A stretch of DNA of 64,000 nucleotides from Variovorax sp. HW608 (GCF_900090195.1 NZ_LT607803.1:1488001-1552000); one strand, 5' to 3'. Counted from the first letter of the stretch, positions 35,921 to 45,771 are shown. Program-made: numbers and translations. Notes: generated by a model from the sequence alone, not told the origin.

Positions 35921-37438
35921 ATGAAAAGCAGCATCGCCGCAATCGACCACTTCATCGACGGCAAGGTCGTCGCCAACACCTCGGGTCGAACCCAGGTCGT
36001 CTTCAACCCCGCCACCGGCTCGGTCACGGGCCGTGCGGGTCTGGCTGCTGTGGACCAGGTCAATGACGCAGTCGCTTCAGCGAAAGCCGCATTTCCTGCC
36101 TGGTCCAACACACCGCCGATCCGCCGCGCGCGCGTGATGTTCAAGTTCCTCGAGCTGCTCAACAAGCACCGCGATGAGCTCGCGCACCTGATCACCGCCG
36201 AACACGGCAAGGTCTTCACGGACGCGCAAGGCGAGGTTTCGCGCGGCATCGACATCGTGGAGTTCGCCTGCGGCATTCCCCAGCTCCTGAAAGGCGACTA
36301 CACCGAGCAGGTCTCCACCGGCATCGACAACTGGACGCTGCGTCAACCGCTGGGCGTGGTCGCGGGCATCACGCCGTTCAACTTCCCGGTCATGGTGCCG
36401 ATGTGGATGTTCCCGGTGGCGATCGCCGCGGGCAACACATTCATTCTCAAACCCAGCCCGACCGACCCGAGCCCTTCGCTGCGCATCGCCGAGCTGCTCA
36501 AGCAGGCCGGCCTGCCCGACGGTGTCTTCAACGTTGTTCAAGGCGACAAGGTCGCAGTTGACGCTCTGCTGGACCATCCGGATATCCAGGCGATCAGCTT
36601 CGTCGGCTCTACCCCCATCGCCAACTACATCTACGAGACCGGGGCGCGCCACGGCAAGCGCGTGCAGGCACTCGGCGGGGCCAAGAACCACATGGTGGTG
36701 ATGCCCGATGCGGACATCGACCAGGCGGTGGACGCGCTCATCGGCGCGGGCTTCGGCTCGGCCGGCGAACGCTGCATGGCGATCAGCGTCGCAGTGCTGG
36801 TGGGCGACGTAGCGGACAGGTTGTTGCCCAAGCTCATCGAGCGCACCAAGTCGCTGAAGGTGCTGGATGGCGAGAACCTGGCAGCCGAGATGGGCCCTAT
36901 CGTCACGGGTGCCGCGCATCAGCGCATCAGCGGCTACATCGAGTTGGGCGAGCAAGAAGGCGCAAAGCTCTTGGTGGACGGCCGCGGCTTCAAGTGCACC
37001 CAGGCCGGCGAAGGTTGCGATGGCGGCTTCTGGCTGGGTGGCACGCTGTTCGACCACGTCACGCCCGACATGCGCATCTACAAGGAAGAGATCTTCGGCC
37101 CGGTGCTCGGCTGTGTGCGCGTGAATGATCTGAAGGAGGCAGTCGACCTCATCAACGCTCACGAGTTCGGCAACGGGGTGGCCTGTTTCACCCGCGACGG
37201 CAACGTGGCGCGCGAATTCAGTCGCCACATTCAGGTCGGCATGGTGGGCATCAATGTCCCGATCCCGGTGCCGATGGCATGGCATGGCTTCGGCGGCTGG
37301 AAGAAGTCGCTCTTCGGCGACATGCACGCCTACGGCGAGGAAGGCGTGCGCTTCTACACCAAGCAGAAGTCGATCATGCAGCGTTGGCCCGAGAGCATCA
37401 GCAAGGGCGCTGAGTTTGTGATGCCCACGGCCAAGTAG
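35921..37438 (+). CDS. mmsA: Methylmalonate/malonate-semialdehyde dehydrogenase (CoA-acylating)
   Basis: 505 aa. N-terminal [27 protein letters not shown], cofactor region [38 protein letters not shown] and nucleophile Cys in [14 protein letters not shown]. MmsA oxidises malonate semialdehyde to acetyl-CoA and CO2 with NAD and CoA. Together with the preceding transaminase it completes beta-alanine breakdown. A strong GC hairpin follows the stop. Confidence 0.94.
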   Translation: MKSSIAAIDHFIDGKVVANTSGRTQVVFNPATGSVTGRAGLAAVDQVNDAVASAKAAFPAWSNTPPIRRARVMFKFLELLNKHRDELAHLITAEHGKVFTDAQGEVSRGIDIVEFACGIPQLLKGDYTEQVSTGIDNWTLRQPLGVVAGITPFNFPVMVPMWMFPVAIAAGNTFILKPSPTDPSPSLRIAELLKQAGLPDGVFNVVQGDKVAVDALLDHPDIQAISFVGSTPIANYIYETGARHGKRVQALGGAKNHMVVMPDADIDQAVDALIGAGFGSAGERCMAISVAVLVGDVADRLLPKLIERTKSLKVLDGENLAAEMGPIVTGAAHQRISGYIELGEQEGAKLLVDGRGFKCTQAGEGCDGGFWLGGTLFDHVTPDMRIYKEEIFGPVLGCVRVNDLKEAVDLINAHEFGNGVACFTRDGNVAREFSRHIQVGMVGINVPIPVPMAWHGFGGWKKSLFGDMHAYGEEGVRFYTKQKSIMQRWPESISKGAEFVMPTAK

Positions 37439-37461
37439 TCCGCACCGCAAAGCAATGCTCG

Positions 37462-37500
37462 CGGCGCGCCGGCTCAGAGCAGCCGGCGCGCCGTCTTTCC
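37462..37500. terminator. Strong hairpin terminator between mmsA and alr
   Basis: A perfect 13-bp stem (CGGCGCGCCGGCT pairing with AGCCGGCGCGCCG, 37462-37474 and 37481-37493) with a 6-base loop is followed by TCTTTCC. It separates the convergent mmsA and alr genes and may serve both strands. Confidence 0.75.
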
Positions 37501-37555
37501 ATTCGTGCACGTCGATTCAACGCCGGCGAGAGGACAGGCCTTTCGGCCCAATCCG

Positions 37556-38638
37556 TCACGCCGCCGCGATCGCGTCCTCGTAGATGCGAGGCACCCGCTG
37601 AACGTGGCACAGCAGTTCATACCCGATCGTCCCGACCGCCGATGCCACGTCATTGACCGGAATGTTCTTTCCCCAGAGCTCGACCTTGCTTCCCACCCCC
37701 TCGCTCGGAACATCCGTCAGGTCAATGGTCAACATATCCATCGAGACCCGGCCGATGATCTGAGTCCGGTGTGCCCCGACCATCACCGGTGTTCCCTGAG
37801 GCACCGTTCGTGGGTAACCGTCAGCGTAGCCAATCGCCACCAGGCCAACTCTCCGCGGCACCGCGGCAACGTAGTGAGCGCCATAGCCGAGTGCGTCACC
37901 GGCTTGCAGTTCGCGCACGGCGAAGACCTCGCTCTCCAACGTCATGACCGGCGAGAGTGCGCTCGGGCTTCCCGGAAGCGGATCGGCGCCATAGAGCAGG
38001 ATTCCAGGACGAGCCCAGTCACGACGGGCGGCGGGCCACGCGAGAAGTCCGGCTGAATTTGCAAGACTTCGTTCGGCGGAGATTCCGGCGGTTGCGGTAT
38101 CGAACGCTGCAATTTGCCTTGCGGTGGCTTGCGAATCACGTTCGTCCGCCCTGGCGAAATGAGTCATGAGCGTCATGCGCGACACGGCCTCGCAGCTTTG
38201 GAGGCGCTGGGCGGCTGTATTGGCTAGAGCGAGTGGGAATCCTGCCCGACGCATGCCGCTGTCGAATTTGAGCCATGCATGAATGCCGCGGATCTGCGAA
38301 GGCGCCTGTTCCAAGGCTCTCAGTTGCTCTTCTTGGTGAACAGCAACCCAGCAGTTGTTTGCATGCGCTTCGACAAGCTCCGCCTGCGTGAAGCATCCTT
38401 CGAGGACGAGGATAGGGCCCTCGATTCCGGCCTGGCGCAGTTGGATCGCTTCGTCCAGAAATGCGACTGCGAACCCATCCGCTGCCGACCCCAGCGCTCG
38501 CGCGCACGCGACGGCACCGTGCCCATAGGCGTTCGCCTTGAGGACCGCGAGGGCCCGGCCACCATGAAGCTCTCGAGCCAGGCGGTAGTTTCTCCGAAGG
38601 GCTTGAATGTCGATCAGCGCCCGGCTGGGGCGGGTCAT
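37556..38638 (-). CDS. alr: Alanine racemase
   Basis: 360 aa from the ATG at 38638, which overlaps the stop of the dadA-like gene (ATGA). PLP-Lys in [12 protein letters not shown], the catalytic Tyr in [10 protein letters not shown] and the cofactor-binding YADGYPR. The conserved [15 protein letters not shown] and [13 protein letters not shown] are present. It racemises L- and D-alanine. Being translationally coupled to a D-amino-acid dehydrogenase it is likely the catabolic (DadX-type) enzyme: alanine released by the transaminase or taken up is converted to the D form and oxidised. Confidence 0.93.
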   Translation of the reverse strand: MTRPSRALIDIQALRRNYRLARELHGGRALAVLKANAYGHGAVACARALGSAADGFAVAFLDEAIQLRQAGIEGPILVLEGCFTQAELVEAHANNCWVAVHQEEQLRALEQAPSQIRGIHAWLKFDSGMRRAGFPLALANTAAQRLQSCEAVSRMTLMTHFARADERDSQATARQIAAFDTATAGISAERSLANSAGLLAWPAARRDWARPGILLYGADPLPGSPSALSPVMTLESEVFAVRELQAGDALGYGAHYVAAVPRRVGLVAIGYADGYPRTVPQGTPVMVGAHRTQIIGRVSMDMLTIDLTDVPSEGVGSKVELWGKNIPVNDVASAVGTIGYELLCHVQRVPRIYEDAIAAA

Positions 38639-39933
38639 GCCGGGAGACCGCCGGGTTGCCGCGCGGCCAGGCGCACGGCGCTGGAGTAGCGATCCATCGC
38701 CAGCCCGTCGGTGCTGATCTCGGGCCGACGGCCCATGACCAGGTCCGATACCAGCTTGCCGCTGCCGCAGGCCATGGTCCAACCCAGCGTGCCGTGTCCG
38801 GTATTGAGGAAAAGGTTCGCCAGCGGTGTGGCGCCGAGGATCGGCGTGCTATCCGGCGTCATCGGGCGCAGGCCGGTCCAGAAGCTGGCTGCAAGGATGT
38901 CACCACCCGGAAAAAGCTCACCAACCACCTTTTCGAGCGTCGCACGGCGGCGCGGGTTGAGTCGCAGATCAAAGCCACCCAGCTCGGCCATGCCGCCAAC
39001 GCGAATGCGGTTGTCGAAGCGCGTGACCGCAATCTTGTAGGTTTCGTCGAGCACGGTCGACTGCGGTGCCAGGCCGGGGTCGACCAATGGCACGGTGAGC
39101 GAGTAGCCCTTGACCGGATAAACCGGAATGTCCAGGTCCAGCTGCGCCAACGCGGACCGCGAGTAGCTTCCAAACGCGAGCACGTAGCGGTCCGCGGTCA
39201 TCACCTTGCCGTCCACACGGACACCAACGATGCGGCCGCCCTCCTTCAACAACCGCTCCACTTTCACGCCGAAACGGAAGTCGACGCCCATGCCGCGGGC
39301 AAGGTCCCCCAACTGGTTGGTGAACAAGTGGCAATCGCCCGTTTCGTCGTTCGGCAACCGCAGGCCACCAACCATTCCTTTTCCGGTCTTCGCGAGGGCA
39401 GGCTCGACGCGAGCGAGGCCATCGCGATCCAGCAACTCGTAAGGAACGCCGCATTCCTGCAGAACCGCGATGTCGCGTTCGACGGCGTCGAGTTGCTGCT
39501 GCTTGCGAAACAGTTGCAGCGTGCCGCCGGTTCGCTGCTCGTACTGGATGCCCGTCTCGGCCCGCAGCGCGCGCAGGCAATCGCGGCTGTACTCGGCAAC
39601 CCGCATCATCCGTTCCTTGTTCACGGCATAGCGATCGGGCGAGCAGTTGCGCAGCATCTGCGCCATCCAGCGCAGTTGAAAGAGTGTGCCGTCGGGGCGG
39701 ATGGCCAGTGGCGCGTGCTCGGGCTGTAGCATCCATTTCAGCGCCTTCAGCGGGATACCAGGCGCGGCCCAAGGCGTCGAATAGCCCGGCGAGACCTGGC
39801 CAGCGTTGCCGAAGCTGGTCTCCTGCCCCAAGCCTTCTTGGCGGTCGAGCACCGTAACCTCGGCTCCTGCGCGGGCGAGGTAGTAGGCCGTGGTGATGCC
39901 GATGACGCCGCCGCCGAGAACAAGTACTCTCAT
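38635..39933 (-). CDS. dadA: D-amino-acid dehydrogenase small subunit (DadA-like)
   Basis: 432 aa from the ATG at 39933 ([23 protein letters not shown]), equal to the usual DadA start. FAD dinucleotide motif GGGVIG, then [36 protein letters not shown], a DadA signature, and the C-terminal [22 protein letters not shown]. It oxidises D-amino acids to 2-oxo acids at the membrane, passing electrons to the quinone pool. Its upstream region is cut off from the hydroxyproline-type genes by the IS630 element, which ends about 140 bp upstream. Confidence 0.92.
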   Translation of the reverse strand: MRVLVLGGGVIGITTAYYLARAGAEVTVLDRQEGLGQETSFGNAGQVSPGYSTPWAAPGIPLKALKWMLQPEHAPLAIRPDGTLFQLRWMAQMLRNCSPDRYAVNKERMMRVAEYSRDCLRALRAETGIQYEQRTGGTLQLFRKQQQLDAVERDIAVLQECGVPYELLDRDGLARVEPALAKTGKGMVGGLRLPNDETGDCHLFTNQLGDLARGMGVDFRFGVKVERLLKEGGRIVGVRVDGKVMTADRYVLAFGSYSRSALAQLDLDIPVYPVKGYSLTVPLVDPGLAPQSTVLDETYKIAVTRFDNRIRVGGMAELGGFDLRLNPRRRATLEKVVGELFPGGDILAASFWTGLRPMTPDSTPILGATPLANLFLNTGHGTLGWTMACGSGKLVSDLVMGRRPEISTDGLAMDRYSSAVRLAARQPGGLPA

Positions 39934-40131
39934 AGTCAAACCTGCTGGAAGATGTTGGTTTGGAAGGACGATTCACGGACTCTATGGGCATCGGACCCGA
40001 AACTTCCACGGTTCTTTGATCGGAATGCAGCAAACTTGACTGTCTGCTCCGACCAACCGCCCTCCTCTCATACCAATTTGCGTTCAATAGATTAGATATC
40101 ATGTCTGTCCACGTACTTCAAGGAGTCGTGG

Positions 40132-40656
40132 ATGAAGAGTCTGATCGTTGGGGATAAGGCGACCGTGATGCGCTTGGCAGAACGGCTCAAGCAAGCCGAC
40201 AGCCATGCGCAGTACCAGCGCATCCAGTGCGTGCTGATCAGGGCCACGCTGGGCAGCTCGGCCGCGCAGATTGCACAGTTGCTGGGTTGGTCAACCACCA
40301 CCGTGCATGTGATGCACTCTCGATGGGCCAAGGAAGGTGATGCCATCTTCGATCTTCGAGGCCGCGGTGGCAGACACCACCAGCATTTGAGCGCCGAACA
40401 GGAGCAGGAGTTGCTGGCACCCTTCGTCGAACGCGCACAGGCAGGCGGGATGTTGACGGTAGCTGAGATCCAGCAGGCCTACCAGAAGCAACTCGGCAAG
40501 GCGGTGGCGCCCTCGACGATCTATCGGCTGCTCGACCGTCACGGCTGGCGCAAGGTCGTGCCCCGGCCCCGGCATCCCAAGGCGGACGTCGCGGCACAGG
40601 CCGCCTTTAAAAAAACTCCGCCGCCAGGTACGCCAAGAGGTCGTGCGCCAGGCTGA
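40132..40656 (+). CDS. IS630 transposase, N-terminal part (frame A)
   Basis: 174 aa. HTH domains (SADQAQYQRIQ region through SSAAQIAQLLGWSTTTVHVMHSRWAKEG and a second GMLTVAEIQQAYQKQLGKAVAPSTIYRLLDRHGWRK). It ends 40 bp after a run of seven A (TTTAAAAAAAC at 40606-40616). The frame continues correctly into the catalytic part if one base is lost in this run, giving FKKLRRQVRQ. This can be a disabling mutation or a slippage site. Confidence 0.85.
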   Translation: MKSLIVGDKATVMRLAERLKQADSHAQYQRIQCVLIRATLGSSAAQIAQLLGWSTTTVHVMHSRWAKEGDAIFDLRGRGGRHHQHLSAEQEQELLAPFVERAQAGGMLTVAEIQQAYQKQLGKAVAPSTIYRLLDRHGWRKVVPRPRHPKADVAAQAAFKKTPPPGTPRGRAPG

Positions 40657-41197
40657 ACAAGGTCGCGCGGTGCGGCTGATGTTCCAGGACGAGGGGCGAT
40701 TCGGATTGCTGGGCACGCCGCGTCGCTGCTGGGCGCCACACCGCATTCGACCTGTCGTCGGCGCTCGCCTGGAGCGCAAGTACATCTATGCCTTCAGTGC
40801 CGTCAGCCCACACGACGGCGTGATGGACAGCCTCGTGCTGCCCTGGGTGAACGCCGAGACCATGTCGCTATTCCTGGCCGAGGTCGCCCAGCGCCATGTC
40901 GAGGAATTCATCGTGATGGTCATGGACCAGGCGGGCTGGCATCTGGCAGGTCAACTCGCGGTCCCGGATCACATGCGACTGATCTACCTGCCTCCGTACA
41001 GCCCCGAACTCAACCCGGCCGAGCATCTGTGGGAGGCGATTCGCGAGGACTGCTTTGCCAACCATGTCTTCGCCAACCTCGACGCCGTCGAACGCGCCCT
41101 CACGACAGGGCTGGTGGCGCTCGAATCAGATCACGAGAGAACCCGATCGATGACCGGTTTCGATTGGATAACTTCTATATCTTTGAACGCAACTTAG
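40643..41197 (+). CDS. IS630 transposase, DDE catalytic part (frame B)
   Basis: 184 aa as written; in frame the coding sequence extends back to the A7 run. DDE residues are visible: Asp in LMFQDEGRFGLL, Asp in VMVMDQAGWHLA and Glu in YSPELNPAEHLWE. The stop codon lies within the right inverted repeat. Without slippage at the A7 run no full-length transposase is made. Confidence 0.85.
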   Translation: MRQAEQGRAVRLMFQDEGRFGLLGTPRRCWAPHRIRPVVGARLERKYIYAFSAVSPHDGVMDSLVLPWVNAETMSLFLAEVAQRHVEEFIVMVMDQAGWHLAGQLAVPDHMRLIYLPPYSPELNPAEHLWEAIREDCFANHVFANLDAVERALTTGLVALESDHERTRSMTGFDWITSISLNAT

Positions 41198-41228
41198 TAT
41201 CAGCTGAAGCGCCCGCGACAGCTTCTGA

Positions 41229-42272
41229 TCAGAGCGCGTTGACGTACGGACCCCATGAATCCGAAAGCACAAAGCCTTTCGCCATCGGGTCCAACGCGTC
41301 CATCCGGAGACGCTCGACGCCATAGATCCATGCCTGGCCCGTGATCCGGGGATAGATGGCGGGGCGCCCTGCGACTTTGGTTTCGCCAACCACGGTGGCC
41401 ACGAATTCGCCGCCAATGATGGAACGCGAGCGCCGGCTATCGCCGGGCTTGACGAGCCCTCTGGCGTGAAGCACTGCGAGGTTCGCCGAACTTCCCGTGC
41501 CACACGGCGAGCGGTCTACGCGTCCGGGAAGCAGGGTTGTACAGGTACGCACGCTGCCGTCGTCATCCTGATCGCGGAACATCACGTAGGCGATCCGATT
41601 CACGCTTGGGAGTTCGGGGTGACTGACTCGAACCTGGTCGGCGACCAACTGCTTGATTTCGATGCCTGCTTCGGCAAGCGCTCTCGCATTTTCCGGAGCG
41701 ATCGACAGACCGAGTTGCTTCACGTCCACGATGGCGTAGTAGACCCCTCCGAACGCGACGTCGATGCTAATGTCGCCCCACTTCGGCGTGCTGATGGCCT
41801 TGTCCAGCGCTTCCACGAAGGCCGGCACGTTGTCCAAGCTGACCGACTCACAACGACCGTTCTCACAACGAGCCTTCACCGTAATGAGGCCAGCAGGGGT
41901 ATCGAGTCGAACCGTCGTTTCCGGCTCCGTCATCTTCACACGCCCCGATTCGAGCAGCGCCGTCACCACACAGATGCAGTTGCTCCCGGACATGGGATGA
42001 GCCCGGTCGGACTGCAGAACGATGAAGCCGGCATCAGCGTCGTCGCGCGTCGAAGGCAGCAGCAAGTTGACCGACATGTTCACGCTTGCACGAGGCTCCA
42101 ACGTGACGAATCGTCGCAAGCTGTCGTCGCGCTCGTTGATGTAGTTCATCTTCTCGAGCATGGTGGCCCCGGGAATCTCCGGCGCGCCATTGACGATCAC
42201 TTTGCCGATCTCGCCCTGGCAGTGGACCAGCAAGAGCTCGAGCGAATGGGTCCAGCGAAGGGGTTCCATCAT
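41229..42272 (-). CDS. Proline racemase-superfamily protein (hydroxyproline epimerase or dehydratase)
   Basis: 347 aa. The second active-site Cys is present in DRSPCGTGSS, while the first position is Ser in HPMSGSNCICVV where racemases and 4-hydroxyproline 2-epimerases have Cys (MCGHG). Ser/Cys members have been linked to trans-3-hydroxyproline dehydration and/or 4-hydroxyproline epimerisation; which one applies here is open. Neighbours (FAD D-amino-acid dehydrogenase, DHDPS-family deaminase, aldehyde dehydrogenase) match the trans-4-hydroxyproline route, so an epimerase making cis-4-hydroxy-D-proline fits best. It starts with tandem ATGs 6 bp after the aldehyde dehydrogenase stop. Confidence 0.85.
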   Translation of the reverse strand: MMEPLRWTHSLELLLVHCQGEIGKVIVNGAPEIPGATMLEKMNYINERDDSLRRFVTLEPRASVNMSVNLLLPSTRDDADAGFIVLQSDRAHPMSGSNCICVVTALLESGRVKMTEPETTVRLDTPAGLITVKARCENGRCESVSLDNVPAFVEALDKAISTPKWGDISIDVAFGGVYYAIVDVKQLGLSIAPENARALAEAGIEIKQLVADQVRVSHPELPSVNRIAYVMFRDQDDDGSVRTCTTLLPGRVDRSPCGTGSSANLAVLHARGLVKPGDSRRSRSIIGGEFVATVVGETKVAGRPAIYPRITGQAWIYGVERLRMDALDPMAKGFVLSDSWGPYVNAL

Positions 42273-42278
42273 GAGCTC

Positions 42279-43754
42279 CTACTTGATGTACCAAGCCCAC
42301 GGCTTGTCGGTGACGTAGCGGGTGATCTGCTTCGTTTCCAGGTAGTTGTCCAGACCCCAGCGGCCCAGTTCACGCCCGATCCCGGAATGCTTGTAGCCGC
42401 CCCAGGGTGCCTCCGTGAAAGTGGGCTGGGAGCAGTTGATCCATACGATCCCGGCACGCAGCGCCGCCGCGACTCTTTCGGCGCGGCGTTCGTCCTTGGA
42501 CATCACTGCACCCGCCAGCCCGAATGGACTGTCATTGGCCAGTTGAACGGCCTCGCTTTCCGATGTGAAAGCGCGAACGCACACCACGGGTCCGAAGATC
42601 TCCTCTTTCCAGGCGGAGCTTTCGAGTGGCACATCGACCAGAATGGTTGGCTCCACGAAGTAGCCGGATTCCATGTCTTGCGCGCGGGCGCCACCGGATG
42701 CGATCCTTGCGCCTTCGCGCTCCGCCTGCGCGATCGCAGCGAGCACCTTCTCGTACTGACCCTTCGAGACCAAAGGCCCAAGGAGCGTGCCCTCCTTCAT
42801 GCCGTCACCGATTCGGATCTTGCGCGCTTCTTCGACCAATCGGTCCAGAAGCCGCGGGTAAATTGACCGCGCGACGAGCACGCGGGACGTCGCCGAGCAG
42901 ACCTGCCCCTGGTTCCAGAATATCCCGAAGAGGATCCATTCGACGGCCTGCTCAATGTCGGAGTCTTCGAAAACGATGAAGGGAGACTTGCCGCCAAGTT
43001 CGAGGCTCACGTTCTTGATGTCGCGCGCCGCGGCAGCCATGATCTTTGCGCCCGTGGGCACGGAGCCAGTGAACGCCAGCTTGTCCACACCAGGGTGGTC
43101 GCACAAGGGTTGCCCAGCCTGCGGCCCGAGTCCCGTGACAATATTGAGCACCCCCGGAGGCAGGCCGATCTCCTGGGCGATCGCACCCAGCTCGAGAGCG
43201 GTGAGCGGCGTCAGCTCCGATGGCTTCAAGACCATGGTGCATCCGGCAGCCAGTGCGGGCGCAACCTTCCAGGCAGCCATCAGCAAGGGGTAGTTCCAAG
43301 GGATGATGGCGCCCGCCACCCCTGTGGGCTCGCGCACAACCTTCGACGTGAATCGGTCATCGCTCAGGGTGACAGGCTCGCTCGGCTGTGTGTCCAGTTC
43401 CTCGGCCAGTCCCGCGTAGTACTCGAAACAGCCAGCCGCGTCCCCGATGTCCCACTTTGCTTCAGGCAGAGGCTTGCCGTTGTCCAGTACTTCCATCTCG
43501 GACAGCTCATCGAGTCGCTCGCGGATGATCCGCGCAAAGCTCCTGAGAAAGACCGCGCGGTCCCTGCCGGTCGTCCGTCGCCACGGGCCATGGTCGAATG
43601 CAGCGCGCGCGGCCCGTACTGCTGCATCGACATCCTCGGCGGTGCCTGCCGGGGCATGGTGAATCACCTCCTCGGTCGCGGGATTGATAACGTCGAAGGT
43701 GCCGCGCTTGGCAGGCAGGGTCCATTCACCATTGATGAAGAGTTCGTTTCTCAT
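42279..43754 (-). CDS. Aldehyde dehydrogenase (candidate 2,5-dioxovalerate dehydrogenase)
   Basis: 491 aa, NAD(P)-dependent. Seen: GAIIPWNYPLLMAAWKVAPALAAG, the Glu in LELGGKSPF, the nucleophile Cys in NQGQVCSATSRVLV and the C-terminal EAPWGGYKHSGIGRELG. The sequence class alone would suggest a betaine-aldehyde-like enzyme; its operon, with the DHDPS-family deaminase, suggests oxidation of alpha-ketoglutarate semialdehyde to 2-oxoglutarate as last step of hydroxyproline breakdown. It follows the SDR gene by 12 bp. Confidence 0.88.
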   Translation of the reverse strand: MRNELFINGEWTLPAKRGTFDVINPATEEVIHHAPAGTAEDVDAAVRAARAAFDHGPWRRTTGRDRAVFLRSFARIIRERLDELSEMEVLDNGKPLPEAKWDIGDAAGCFEYYAGLAEELDTQPSEPVTLSDDRFTSKVVREPTGVAGAIIPWNYPLLMAAWKVAPALAAGCTMVLKPSELTPLTALELGAIAQEIGLPPGVLNIVTGLGPQAGQPLCDHPGVDKLAFTGSVPTGAKIMAAAARDIKNVSLELGGKSPFIVFEDSDIEQAVEWILFGIFWNQGQVCSATSRVLVARSIYPRLLDRLVEEARKIRIGDGMKEGTLLGPLVSKGQYEKVLAAIAQAEREGARIASGGARAQDMESGYFVEPTILVDVPLESSAWKEEIFGPVVCVRAFTSESEAVQLANDSPFGLAGAVMSKDERRAERVAAALRAGIVWINCSQPTFTEAPWGGYKHSGIGRELGRWGLDNYLETKQITRYVTDKPWAWYIK

Positions 43755-43766
43755 GATGTTTGAAGG

Positions 43767-44498
43767 CTAGAGATGTCGAGTGATTCCGCCGTCGACGCGG
43801 ATGTTCTGTCCAGTGATGTAGGCCGCGTCATCCGAAAGGAGGAAGGCTGCGGTCTTGGCGACTTCAACCACGGACCCGATTCGCTTCATCGGAATCGAAT
43901 CAGCAGTCTCGGCAGCGTGGTTGAGACTGTCCGTGTATCCGGGCAGCAGCGCATTCATCCGGATGTTCTCGGGCGCATAGCGATCAGCGTAGAGCTTCGT
44001 GAAGCTCGCCACAGCGGCTCGGTATGCACATGAGACCGGGAACTTGAGCGAAGGCTCCAAGGCGGCGAACGTGGTGATATTGAGGAATGCGCCCTTGCGC
44101 TGACTCAGCATGCAAGGCGTGACGAGCCGGGCCATGCGGATCACCGGAAGGAACACCAGATCGTTGCCGACCTGCCAGTCCTCGTCCGCAATCTCGAGCA
44201 GGTCACCCTTGGGCGGATGGCCCGTGTGGTTGACCACCGCATCGATGCGGCCGTAGGCGTCCAATGTCATCGCGACGAGTTGTGCCAGGTGACTTTTGTC
44301 CTCTACGCTGCCGGTCAAGCCGATCGCACCCAGCTCCGTGGCGAGGCGCTCGGCATTGCCGGATGGAGACATGAGAGCGAGACGATAGCCGCGCCCATGA
44401 AGCTCGTGAGCAATCGCCGCGCCGATCCCCCGGCCGGCCGCGGTGATGATGGCCACGGGCTGATCGGACGTCGCAACAGGACCTGATGCATCAGACAT
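43767..44498 (-). CDS. SDR-family protein lacking the catalytic lysine
   Basis: 243 aa from the ATG at 44498 (SD AGGAGCAAACC). Nucleotide motif TAAGRGIGAA and C-terminal GQNIRVDGGITRHL are normal. The active site is not: the usual Y-x-x-x-K reads YRAAV (SCAYRAAVASFTK) and the region that normally carries Ser reads NITTFAALEPS. The protein may still bind NAD(P) but standard chemistry is doubtful. It overlaps no neighbour by frame sharing and is in the hydroxyproline operon; role unknown. Confidence 0.82.
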   Translation of the reverse strand: MSDASGPVATSDQPVAIITAAGRGIGAAIAHELHGRGYRLALMSPSGNAERLATELGAIGLTGSVEDKSHLAQLVAMTLDAYGRIDAVVNHTGHPPKGDLLEIADEDWQVGNDLVFLPVIRMARLVTPCMLSQRKGAFLNITTFAALEPSLKFPVSCAYRAAVASFTKLYADRYAPENIRMNALLPGYTDSLNHAAETADSIPMKRIGSVVEVAKTAAFLLSDDAAYITGQNIRVDGGITRHL

Positions 44499-44508
44499 GG
44501 TTTGCTCC

Positions 44509-45771
44509 TCAGAAGCGATCGGCCCGGTAGGGCGACATGTCGATCGGTGGCGCAATCTTGTTGACCAGGTCGCCGATCAGCCGCGCGGTCGTCGCGGCAT
44601 AGGTCAGACCCAAGTGGCCATGACCTGCCGCGTAGAAGACGCCTGGCGTCGTTGCAGACGGTCCGATCACCGGCACGGTGTCCGGCAAGGCCGGGCGATG
44701 GCCCATCCATTCGGAATGCTGCTCGACTCGCAAGCCGGGCAACGCCTCTTGCGCCCGCTTGACCAGCACGCGCGCACGCCGGTAGTCGGGCGGCGCATCG
44801 AGTCCGGCCATCTCCACGGTGCCTCCGACGCGAATCCCGCCGGCGGTGGGTGTGACCATGAACGCTTTTGCAGGCCAGATGATCGAGTGCCGCATGCTGA
44901 CTCCGGAGGCCATGATCTGCGTGTGGTAGCCGCGCTCGGTTTCCATCGGGATCGATTCACCGAGCATCCTGGACAGCCTGCCGGTGTACGCGCCGGCACA
45001 GATGACCGCCGAGCGTGCCTCGAGGCGACGGCCATCCTTGAGCCTGATCGCGGCAAGCGAGGAGCTGGCGCGTTCGAACCCGCCGACATCTCCTTGCTCG
45101 ACCTTCCCGCCAAGTTCCTTGAACCGGCGAAGCAGCGCGCAGACGAGGTCATAGGGGCTGCTGATGGACCGGTTCTGCGGAAACAGAACGGCCCGGCGAA
45201 TCTGGCGACTGATCGCCGGCTCCAGACCCTGGATTGCCTCGCCTTCGAGGATGCGTGTCTCGAAGCCGAAGCGCTCGATGACCTCCAGATGTTCGCGGTC
45301 GGCCCTGAATTCCGCGTCGTCAGCGTAGAGGCTGAGACAGCCTTCCTCGCTGAGCATTTCAGTAACTCCTGCCTCCTGCAACATTGGCAGCAGGTCTTCG
45401 TAGACGCGCTTGCACAGAACAGCGCCTGCGGCCTCCAGTTCCTTCACACGCCGTGGTGTACTCGCAGCAATGAAACGCAGGAACCAAGGCGTTAGCTGCG
45501 GCAAGTAGGACGGCTTGAGCCGGACCGGTCCTTCGGCGTCAAGGATCCAGCCCGGCAGGCGCGACCACATCGAAGGCCGCGACGAAGGCATGAATTCGGT
45601 CACCGCGATACTCGCCATGTTGCCGAATGACGCGCCCCTGCCAGGCTCGTCCCGATCAACGAGCGTCACCCGGCCTCCGCGGCGCTGGAGTTCAAGTGCT
45701 ACCGCCGTGCCGACAATCCCCGCGCCGACAACGGTGACCGAATTGAGTCCGCTGGAGGCCACGGCAATCAA
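44509..45771 (-). CDS. FAD-dependent D-amino-acid (D-hydroxyproline) dehydrogenase
   Basis: 420 aa if the TTG at 45771 (overlapping the preceding TGA) is used, 417 aa from the GTG at 45762. DAO/DadA family: GAGIVGTAVALELQRRGGRVTLVDRDEPG, GASFGNMASIA, and the C-terminal AAGHGHLGLTYAATTARLIGDLV. Distinct from the dadA-like protein at 38635. In a gene set with a proline-racemase-like enzyme and a DHDPS-family deaminase it is expected to oxidise cis-4-hydroxy-D-proline to pyrroline-4-hydroxy-2-carboxylate. Confidence 0.87.
   Translation of the reverse strand: MIAVASSGLNSVTVVGAGIVGTAVALELQRRGGRVTLVDRDEPGRGASFGNMASIAVTEFMPSSRPSMWSRLPGWILDAEGPVRLKPSYLPQLTPWFLRFIAASTPRRVKELEAAGAVLCKRVYEDLLPMLQEAGVTEMLSEEGCLSLYADDAEFRADREHLEVIERFGFETRILEGEAIQGLEPAISRQIRRAVLFPQNRSISSPYDLVCALLRRFKELGGKVEQGDVGGFERASSSLAAIRLKDGRRLEARSAVICAGAYTGRLSRMLGESIPMETERGYHTQIMASGVSMRHSIIWPAKAFMVTPTAGGIRVGGTVEMAGLDAPPDYRRARVLVKRAQEALPGLRVEQHSEWMGHRPALPDTVPVIGPSATTPGVFYAAGHGHLGLTYAATTARLIGDLVNKIAPPIDMSPYRADRF

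Larger units (their letters stand above)
40071..41199. mobile_element. IS630-family insertion sequence with TA target duplication
   Basis: The element is 1125 bp (40073-41197) flanked by TA at 40071-40072 and 41198-41199. Terminal inverted repeats: left CCAATTTGCGTTCAA and right (reversed) CTAAGTTGCGTTCAA, two differences in 15. IS630-type elements insert at TA and duplicate it. It carries one transposase gene in two overlapping frames. It lies between the 3' end of the proline-racemase-like gene and the dadA-like gene, on the same strand as neither. Confidence 0.9.

Noticed and set aside
36077..37510. 477-codon open frame on the minus strand opposite mmsA
   Set aside because: His/Ala/Arg-rich without domains; the plus-strand frame is a complete MmsA.
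40132..41197. Treating the transposase as two separate genes
   Set aside because: Both parts join in one protein if one A of the seven-A run is omitted; the parts are HTH and DDE domains of one IS630 transposase.
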